Origin: Clostridiales bacterium
GTDB taxonomy: Bacteria; Bacillota; Clostridia; Christensenellales; Aristaeellaceae
NCBI GenBank assembly: GCA_004556155.1
Contig: SFIM01000010.1
Location: 1-64,000 of the forward strand
Length of the DNA stretch: 64,000 nucleotides
Reading direction: 5' to 3'
The notes under the pieces: model-generated
Told to the model about the DNA's origin: nothing
Databases searched by the model: none
The model's input: the letters and a program-made list of their open reading frames with translations, nothing else
Program-made: the position numbers and the translations under genes
Part shown: positions 58,552-64,000 of the stretch, in pieces
How the letters are laid out: every line of letters begins with the position of its first letter
Position numbering within the stretch: the first letter of the stretch is position 1

Positions 58552-59814
58552 TCAGGGCAGGTCGGCCGCCCACAGCGTGCGGTTGCCCAGCACATCCACC
58601 ACGCTGACGGCCACCGTGCCGCGCAGCAGGGGCAGCTCCAGCGTTTCTGGCAGGGCCGGGGTTTGCTTGCGGCGCGCGGCGGATGCATAGGCATGGAAAA
58701 TGCCGTCGCGCAGGAAACCCACCGACCACTGATCCACCGTATCCAGGCCCGTAATTTGCAGCCCGGCCGGCTGGCGCAGCGCATCCTGAGGGATTTCCTC
58801 CGGCAGGGTATAATCCAGCAGCCGCACCGCGTAATAGCCAAGACCCGTCATGATCTCGGCCTTGAACCCGGCGGGACACTGATCAAAGGGCAGGCGGATA
58901 TCCAGCGCGCTGTCCATCAGCCGCTTCCGGCTGACAGAGATGGCGTGGCGGGACAGATCCAGCCCCAGATACCGGCAGCCGTTCTCGCTGGCGGATACCA
59001 GCGCGGTGCCCGAGCCGCAGCACAGATCGGCCACCAGATCGCCCGGCCGCGTGCAGCAGCGGATGATGCGATCCAGCAGCGCGCGGGGCTTCTGGGTATC
59101 GTAGCCCGTGCGCTGGGGATCCTTCTGCTGCAGGTGGCTCACATCCGTCCACACATCGTCTGGGAAAACCGGCTCGTCGTCATAATAGGTATACACCTTG
59201 CCGCCCGCGCGAATGGTGCGGCAGGGACGGCCATGCTCGTCCACCGTGCGGCGCATGTGATTGGAGCGGTTATCCTTGCGCGGCACGCCCACGCGCGTGA
59301 TGTCAAAATACAACGCGCGTGATTTGGCATAGAACAGAATCACATCGTGCTTGCGGCTGAAATGCCGCTTGGCGCGCCCGCCGGACTGATAAGCCCAGAT
59401 GATCTCATTGACAAAGTTGTTTTCGCCAAACACCTGGTCGCACTCCAGCCGGGCATAGGCGTTCATGCGGCTGTCCAGATGCAGAAACAGCGCGCCCGTA
59501 TCGCTGAGCAGATCATAGGCCACCCGCAGCGCCTCGCGCAGCAGCAGCAAATACTGCGCGCGCCCGCCCGTGCGGCTATCGGAATAAGCCTTCAGCGTCA
59601 GCGTCTGGCTGCCGTCCGTCCAGCCCTTTTCGCCAATGCGCATGCGGAAGGCAAACTCATCCCCCGTAAAAAACGGCGGATCGAGGTACACGCACTGCAC
59701 CTTGCCCGCAAACCCCGTCAGATCGGCCGTGCGCAGGTCACCCTGCATCAACACGCCGCCCGCACGCTCGCCGCAAAGAATCTCTCTGCCGCATTCAGCT
59801 TGCCGCCACTCCAC
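58552..59814 (-). CDS. orphan site-specific DNA methyltransferase, beta class
   Basis: A 420-aa DNA methylase. The catalytic motif IV (D45-P-P-F) precedes the SAM motif I (DLCCGSGTAL, 263-271), an order of the beta class; TGYDTQKP (237-243) is typical of adenine enzymes related to type III Mod. No restriction enzyme gene is nearby. A C-terminal extension (about 315-420: FKAEIMTGLGYYAVRL..SVVDVLGNRTLWAADLP) is not part of the catalytic fold. The start is GTG at 59814 with AGGGG seven bases upstream. Its site specificity is unknown. Confidence 0.87.
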   Translation of the reverse strand: MEWRQAECGREILCGERAGGVLMQGDLRTADLTGFAGKVQCVYLDPPFFTGDEFAFRMRIGEKGWTDGSQTLTLKAYSDSRTGGRAQYLLLLREALRVAYDLLSDTGALFLHLDSRMNAYARLECDQVFGENNFVNEIIWAYQSGGRAKRHFSRKHDVILFYAKSRALYFDITRVGVPRKDNRSNHMRRTVDEHGRPCRTIRAGGKVYTYYDDEPVFPDDVWTDVSHLQQKDPQRTGYDTQKPRALLDRIIRCCTRPGDLVADLCCGSGTALVSASENGCRYLGLDLSRHAISVSRKRLMDSALDIRLPFDQCPAGFKAEIMTGLGYYAVRLLDYTLPEEIPQDALRQPAGLQITGLDTVDQWSVGFLRDGIFHAYASAARRKQTPALPETLELPLLRGTVAVSVVDVLGNRTLWAADLP

Positions 59815-59831
59815 GGTAAAACCCCTCTCTA

Positions 59832-60341
59832 TCAGTTCCAGCTGCGCAACCGCTCAAAATACCGGCCCAGGGCACGGAAATACGCCTGGTGCTCGGGACA
59901 CTCGTTCAAAATGCGCGCGCTTTGCAGCACCGCCTGGGCAAAGGTCGCATCCATGCCGCGCACGCCGCCCTCGCACAGCGGACACACGGCAAACGCGCGA
60001 GGATCCATGCGCACGCTCAGCCGCTCGCGCCCGTCGCGCACGCTCAGCACGGGCGTTAGCGGAAACATCCGGCAGGCCAGCGGCCGCAGCGCGCGGTCGC
60101 ACACGCCGCCGCAGGTAAGCAGCAGCATACCGGGCAGCACGCCGTCATCCTGCCGCAGGGAAAAGCCCGCAGGCAGCGGCTGATACAGCGCTTCCTCGCC
60201 CGGAAACAGCAGCATGCCGCCCTGGCCGTCCTCATCAGGCGCGCAGCAGGCCGCGCCGCACACACCGCCGCAATCGCGGCGCAGGGGCGTAAGCGTTTGC
60301 AGCAGCTCCCGCGCGCGCATCACCGCCTCCAATGCCTGCAT
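59832..60341 (-). CDS. Cys-cluster protein, YkgJ/zinc-iron chelating type
   Basis: A 169-aa protein with clustered Cys (CGGVCGAACC near 25-34, CGGVCD, CRMFPL and CPLC), the pattern of YkgJ-like putative zinc- or iron-chelating proteins; LRPLACRMFPLTP is the recognisable block. Function unknown. Start at ATG 60341 with AAGG seven bases upstream is preferred over GTG at 60347. It is followed by the methyltransferase gene after 17 bases. Confidence 0.8.
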   Translation of the reverse strand: MQALEAVMRARELLQTLTPLRRDCGGVCGAACCAPDEDGQGGMLLFPGEEALYQPLPAGFSLRQDDGVLPGMLLLTCGGVCDRALRPLACRMFPLTPVLSVRDGRERLSVRMDPRAFAVCPLCEGGVRGMDATFAQAVLQSARILNECPEHQAYFRALGRYFERLRSWN

Positions 60342-60372
60342 GCGCACACCTTCCCATCATGATGATACTGGC

Positions 60373-60401
60373 AGTATACCATAAACCGGCGAATATTGCA
60401 A
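60373..60401 (-). promoter_or_regulatory. promoter of the Cys-cluster protein gene
   Basis: Minus strand TTGCAA (60396-60401), 17-bp spacer, TATACT (60373-60378). Confidence 0.7.
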
Positions 60402-60441
60402 TGAAAGGGAAGAAAGCAGCGCGTTTCACCGCCGCAAAGCC

Positions 60442-60480
60442 CCAAAAAGCAGCCCGGCCGGCGTTTTCATCCGGCCAGGC
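60442..60480 (-). terminator. terminator of the lspA-rluD operon
   Basis: A 10-bp stem with one mismatch (GCCTGGCCGG/CCGGCCGGGC on the minus strand, 60452-60480) is followed by TGCTTTTTGGGG. Confidence 0.75.
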
Positions 60481-60505
60481 AAATGGATTAAAAGGATATT
60501 ATGGG

Positions 60506-61390
60506 TTATTCAACCTCCGGCGCATGGAAACATGCATCGGGCGGCGCGGTAAAGCGCATCCGCTCACCCGTAGCGGGGTGCGTAAAGGACAGCGAATAGG
60601 CGTGCAGCATCAGCCGCGGGGCCTTTGGCAGACCCTTGGTGCCGTAGATGGGATCGCCCAGCACCGGATGATGTATGGAGGCCATATGCACGCGAATCTG
60701 ATGCGTGCGGCCCGTAATCAAATGCACATCCAGCAGCGCACGGTCGGCGTCCTGCCGCACCACCTGCCATTCCGTGCGCGAGGGCCGGCCGTTCGGGTCG
60801 ATGGCCATCTTTTTGCGGTCGGCATGGCTGCGGCCAATCGGCGCGTCGATCACCCCCGCGCGCTCCTTCATCACCCCGGCTACCACGGCGAAATAATGCT
60901 TTTCCATCTGCCGCGCGCTCAATTGCGCCGACAGCGCCTGATGCGTCTCATCATCCTTGGCCACCAGCAAAAGTCCGCTGGTGTCCTTATCCAGCCGGTG
61001 CACGATGCCCGGCCGCAATTCGCCCCCGATGCCGCTGAGCTGATCCAGATGGTACAGCAGGGCGTTGACCAGCGTGCCATCCGGGTTGCCCGCCGCCGGA
61101 TGTACCACCATGCCGCAGGGCTTGACCACCACGGCCAGGTGCGCATCCTGATAAAGGATTTTCAGCGGGATATCCTGCGCCTCGGCCTGGGCGGGGCGCG
61201 GCTCAGGCACCTCCACGCGCACCAGCGCGCCGGGCGCGGGCTTGGCGGAAGGCTTGCCCTCCGCGCGGCCGTCCACCGTTACCGCGCCGCCCTTAATCAG
61301 CTCCGCCGCACGGGAGCGCGACAGCACCCCATCCTGGCTCAGCAGCACATCCAGACGCGAGCCGTCCGCCGTATATTCAAGCACGCGCAT
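60506..61390 (-). CDS. RluA/RluD family ribosomal pseudouridine synthase
   Basis: A 294-aa enzyme. An S4 RNA-binding domain (about 11-60) precedes the synthase domain; the catalytic Asp is D134 in GIVHRLDKDTSGLLLVAKD. ITGRTHQIRVHMASIHHPVLGDPIYG is also conserved. It modifies uridines of 23S rRNA; the RluD name is likely because lspA-rluD is a standard pair. It overlaps lspA by 14 bases. Confidence 0.95.
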   Translation of the reverse strand: MRVLEYTADGSRLDVLLSQDGVLSRSRAAELIKGGAVTVDGRAEGKPSAKPAPGALVRVEVPEPRPAQAEAQDIPLKILYQDAHLAVVVKPCGMVVHPAAGNPDGTLVNALLYHLDQLSGIGGELRPGIVHRLDKDTSGLLLVAKDDETHQALSAQLSARQMEKHYFAVVAGVMKERAGVIDAPIGRSHADRKKMAIDPNGRPSRTEWQVVRQDADRALLDVHLITGRTHQIRVHMASIHHPVLGDPIYGTKGLPKAPRLMLHAYSLSFTHPATGERMRFTAPPDACFHAPEVE

Positions 61391-61823
61391 CGGGGGTATC
61401 TTCCTTTCCAAACAGCAAATAAACGCCCAGCAGCACCGCGCCGCACACCACCGCCGCGTCGGCGGGGTTAAACACAAACAGGCGCGCGAACAGCGGCTCC
61501 AGCATATCGATCACATACCCGTAGGCCAGGCGGTCAAACAGGTTGCCCGCCGCGCCGCCCAATATCAAGCCAAAGCCCGCCCAGGCATAGCCGGGCAGGC
61601 GCTTTTTGCGCAGATATACAAACAGCGCGATCATCACGCCCGCCGTCAGCGCGGCCAGCAGATAGGGCCGCCCGCCCAGCATGCCAAAGGCCATGCCCGT
61701 GTTGCGCGTGCCGCGCACGCCCAATACGCCGGGAATCAGCACAAAATCCGCAGCCGCCCAGGCAAGCTTGGCCGCGCGGTCGATCAGCGCCGCCAGCGCG
61801 GCGATCCATAAGCTTTTTTTCAT
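61377..61823 (-). CDS. lspA: lipoprotein signal peptidase
   Basis: A 148-aa membrane aspartyl protease (SPase II) with four helices. Catalytic Asp residues are in GNLFDR and FNPADAAV. The NTGMAFG loop matches the usual N-x-G-A-A-F. It overlaps the DUF5665 gene upstream (ATGA) and the pseudouridine synthase gene downstream. Its presence shows that true lipoproteins exist in this organism. Confidence 0.95.
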   Translation of the reverse strand: MKKSLWIAALAALIDRAAKLAWAAADFVLIPGVLGVRGTRNTGMAFGMLGGRPYLLAALTAGVMIALFVYLRKKRLPGYAWAGFGLILGGAAGNLFDRLAYGYVIDMLEPLFARLFVFNPADAAVVCGAVLLGVYLLFGKEDTPDARA

Positions 61824-62068
61824 TGCAGCCTCATTTGCACCATTGTAACCACCCTGGCCAGGAAATCGCTGATCACGGGCAGATTGCGCTCGGCAAGATA
61901 TTGCAGGATATACACCAGCGCCGTGCCCGCCACGGCAAAGCCCAGCAGGCTGCCCACACCGCGCAGCACGCCCAGCCAAAAGGCGTCGCGCAGGCGGCCC
62001 CGGCGGTCGCGCTGATTTTCCTCCACCCGGCCCAGCAGGGTCAGTATCGCTTGCAGCAGCATTTCCAT
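61820..62068 (-). CDS. DUF5665 small membrane protein
   Basis: An 82-aa protein. FWLGVLRGVGSLLGFAVAGTALVYILQYL (about 30-58) is one membrane helix with the glycine pattern of DUF5665, a family often found beside lspA in Clostridia. Function unknown. The ATG at 62068 is preceded by AAGGGG, and its stop overlaps the lspA start. Confidence 0.82.
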   Translation of the reverse strand: MEMLLQAILTLLGRVEENQRDRRGRLRDAFWLGVLRGVGSLLGFAVAGTALVYILQYLAERNLPVISDFLARVVTMVQMRLQ

Positions 62069-62113
62069 ATCATTCCGGCCCCTTATTACAGGATGCCCGC
62101 AAGCGCCGCTTTT

Positions 62114-62142
62114 ATTATATGGAAAAACGGGAAAAATGTAAA
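62114..62142 (-). promoter_or_regulatory. promoter of DUF5665-lspA-rluD
   Basis: Minus strand TTTACA (62137-62142), 17-bp spacer, TATAAT (62114-62119). Confidence 0.8.
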
Positions 62143-62162
62143 GGCGAAGCCGCCGCCCATCG

Positions 62163-62191
62163 TTGACAGTGCGGGATAACTTCGCTACAAT
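62163..62191 (+). promoter_or_regulatory. consensus promoter of the aspartokinase gene
   Basis: TTGACA (62163-62168), 17-bp spacer, TACAAT (62186-62191). It lies back to back with the DUF5665 promoter. Confidence 0.85.
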
Positions 62192-62214
62192 ATCATGATG
62201 GGAGGATAGACGGC

Positions 62215-63441
62215 GTGCTGACATGCAAATTTGGCGGCTCCTCGCTGTCCTGCTCCGCAAATTTTCAAAGGGCGGCGGCCATCTTAGCCGCCGATTCCCA
62301 TCGCCGCTGCGTCGTGGTATCCGCCCCCGGCCGGCGCAATCCGCAGGATGAAAAGCTGACCGATCTGCTCTATGCCTGCCAAAGCGCCGCCGCGCAGGGG
62401 CGCGGGTTTTCCGCACTGTTTGACCGTGTGGCCGGACGCTATCTGGAAATTGCCCAGGGGCTGGGGCTGCGCGATATCGGCCCGCTGCTGGACGAAGCGC
62501 GCGCCGCCCTGCGCCATGCCTCGCCCGCCCGCGCGGCCAGCCTGGGCGAGCGCCTGTGCGCGCAGCTAATGGCCCGATATCTGAATTGGCCCTTTGTGGA
62601 CGCGGCGGAGGTGGTTCGCTTTGGCCCCGGCGGCGCGCTGGATGCGTCCGCCACGCAGGCGCTGCTGGCCGGCCGTCTGCGCAGCCTGCCCTGCGCCGTG
62701 CTGCCCGGCTTTTACGGGGCCGCGGCCAATGGCGAAATCTTCACCTTTTCCCGCGGCGGCGGGGATATCACCGGCGCGCTGGCCGCACAGGCCGTCAACG
62801 CCGAGGTCTACGAAAACTGGACTGACGTGCCCGGCGTGCTGCGCGCCGATCCCAGGATCATTCCCGAGGCCGCGCCTGTGCCCTTTCTAACCTATCGGGA
62901 GCTCAAGCTCCTCTCGCGCCTGGGCGCAGGGGTGGTGCACGCGCAGGCCATCGCGCCCGCGCACCGGGCGGGCATTCCCACTCACGTGCGCAGCACCTTT
63001 GCCCCGGACGCGCCGGGCACGGTGATTGCCGATACCCTGCCTGCGGGGCAGGCGCGCGGCTATCTGATCGCCGGGCGCGGCGACCTGCGGCTGATTACCT
63101 GCCGCCTGCCGCTGGAGGCAGACGCGCCCCGTCACGTGCCCGATCTCCTGCCTGCGCCGCTGGCAGCCATCCTATCGCCCGGCGAAATCCGCATGGCCGT
63201 GCCTGCCGACGCCTTTCTGCCCACCCTGTCGCACGCAGCCAGCACGGCTCCCTGCGCTGCGCTGGGGGTGATCGGCCCGGACAGCCCAGGGCTGGCCGCG
63301 CGGGTATTGGATATCCTGTTCAGCCTGGGCGCGCAGCCCGCCATGCTTTGCCGGGAGGAAAGCGCGCTTTTATTGATTTTGCCGCCCGACAGCTGGCAAA
63401 GGGCAGCCCGCGCGCTGTACGACGCGCTGATTCGCAGCTAA
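62215..63441 (+). CDS. aspartate kinase
   Basis: A 408-aa kinase for the first step of the aspartate family pathway (Lys, Met, Thr and diaminopimelate). The N-terminal CKFGGSSL and FSRGGGDITGA blocks mark the amino acid kinase fold; ENWTDVPGVLRADPRIIPEA binds aspartate. The C-terminal 100 residues are an ACT-like regulatory region (GVIGPDSPGLAARVLDILFSLGAQP). The start is GTG at 62215 with GGAGG ten bases upstream. It is shorter than many lysC products (about 400-450). Confidence 0.93.
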   Translation: MLTCKFGGSSLSCSANFQRAAAILAADSHRRCVVVSAPGRRNPQDEKLTDLLYACQSAAAQGRGFSALFDRVAGRYLEIAQGLGLRDIGPLLDEARAALRHASPARAASLGERLCAQLMARYLNWPFVDAAEVVRFGPGGALDASATQALLAGRLRSLPCAVLPGFYGAAANGEIFTFSRGGGDITGALAAQAVNAEVYENWTDVPGVLRADPRIIPEAAPVPFLTYRELKLLSRLGAGVVHAQAIAPAHRAGIPTHVRSTFAPDAPGTVIADTLPAGQARGYLIAGRGDLRLITCRLPLEADAPRHVPDLLPAPLAAILSPGEIRMAVPADAFLPTLSHAASTAPCAALGVIGPDSPGLAARVLDILFSLGAQPAMLCREESALLLILPPDSWQRAARALYDALIRS

Positions 63442-63464
63442 GCTGTCCATGAAAGGATTTGTAC

Positions 63465-64000
63465 ATGAGAACGCTGACCATCCGCACCCAACGTCCCTAT
63501 AATGCGCTGATCGCGCCGGGGCTGCTTGACCGCGCCGGGCAGGAGATTGCCCGCGTGCTGTCCCCCTGCCGCGCCGTGCTGGTAACGGATGATACGGTGG
63601 ACGCGCTTTACGGCGATAAGGTGCTGGAAAGCCTGCATCGCGCGGGCTTTGACGCGGCCAAATTCACCTTCCCCCATGGCGAGGAAAGCAAAAACATGCA
63701 AACCTACCAGCAGCTGCTGGATTTTCTGTGCGCGTGCGATTTGACGCGCAAGGACATCCTGATCGCCCTGGGCGGGGGCGTGACGGGCGACCTATGCGGC
63801 TTTGCCGCCGCCACCTATCTGCGCGGCGTGCGCTATGCGCAGCTTCCCACCACCCTGCTTGCCATGGTGGACAGCAGCGTGGGCGGCAAGACGGCCGTCG
63901 ATCTGCCCGGCCGCAAAAACGCCTGCGGCGCCTTCTGGCAGCCGTCGCTGGTGCTGTGCGATACAGCGGCGCTGGATACCCTGCCCGAGCGGGAAATCTC
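63465..64000 (+). CDS. aroB: 3-dehydroquinate synthase (5' part)
   Basis: The first 178 codons of a gene that runs off the window. The NAD-dependent enzyme makes 3-dehydroquinate in the shikimate pathway. Diagnostic blocks are LIALGGGVTGDLCGFAAATYLRG, LPTTLLAMVDSSVGGKTAVDL and KNACGAFWQPSLV. The ATG at 63465 has AAAGGA eight bases upstream. It follows the aspartokinase gene by 23 bases and probably shares its transcript. Confidence 0.95.
   Translation, partial: MRTLTIRTQRPYNALIAPGLLDRAGQEIARVLSPCRAVLVTDDTVDALYGDKVLESLHRAGFDAAKFTFPHGEESKNMQTYQQLLDFLCACDLTRKDILIALGGGVTGDLCGFAAATYLRGVRYAQLPTTLLAMVDSSVGGKTAVDLPGRKNACGAFWQPSLVLCDTAALDTLPEREI

Overview
The window comes from a GC-rich, endospore-forming member of the Firmicutes (class Clostridia). 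The evidence is the unbroken S10-spc-alpha ribosomal gene order with adk-map-KOW-infA-rpmJ inside it, the zinc type of uS14, a spoIIID-mreB pair, Lpl-type sugar ABC transporters whose permeases end in a GS(V)KG tail, and strong AGGAGG ribosome binding sites with some TTG and GTG starts. A gut Christensenellales-like lineage would fit, but the sequence alone does not prove it. I saw no tRNA, rRNA, CRISPR array, insertion sequence or prophage.

Layout. 0.1-2.0 kb: two tandem TIM-barrel sugar-phosphate isomerase/epimerase paralogues (-). 2.2-3.6 kb: an ECF sigma factor overlapping a membrane protein that is probably its anti-sigma factor (+). 3.7-8.6 kb: a sulfatase-permease-permease-binding protein operon (-) for a sulfated or complex saccharide. 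8.8-12.1 kb: an operon MerR/RDD fusion, YbaK-type tRNA deacylase, NUDIX hydrolase, AraC regulator (-), with an RDD paralogue just upstream (12.2-13.2 kb). 13.3-29.3 kb: 31 ribosomal, secretion and transcription genes from rpsJ to rplQ, all on the minus strand, with long structured leaders ahead of rpsJ and rpsM.

29.9-35.1 kb: an orphan CAT/E2-fold protein (+), a LacI regulator (-), a chain of perfect hairpins in an intergenic stretch, and a GlpA/GlpB-like flavoprotein pair (-). 35.3-41.9 kb: prmC-yqhQ, two exported proteins (BspA-type leucine-rich repeat; CARDB-like repeats with a membrane anchor), and a YoaP-like acetyltransferase with a GyrI-like protein. 42.0-45.5 kb: mfd. 45.8-48.1 kb: a small exported protein, a cupin-HD-GYP protein and an alpha/beta hydrolase (+). 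48.2-51.9 kb: trpS, an exported Cys-rich protein behind a short thioredoxin-reductase-like flavoprotein (-), and truA (+).

52.0-57.0 kb: a TetR regulator (-) divergent from a binding protein-permease-permease-glycerophosphodiesterase operon (+). Three phased ATGTCACAA repeats lie between them. 57.1-62.1 kb (-): mreB, spoIIID, an orphan DNA methyltransferase, a Cys-cluster protein, an RluD-type pseudouridine synthase, lspA and a DUF5665 protein. 62.2-64.0 kb (+): an aspartokinase and the 5' part of aroB.

The best leads for new biology are the membrane-anchored MerR-RDD regulator with a 19-bp-spacer promoter, the thioredoxin reductase homologue without a recognisable NADPH motif and its Cys-rich exported partner, the CAT-fold protein without the catalytic His, the hairpin chain at 32.1 kb, the phased repeats at 52.6-52.7 kb, and the structured ribosomal leaders.
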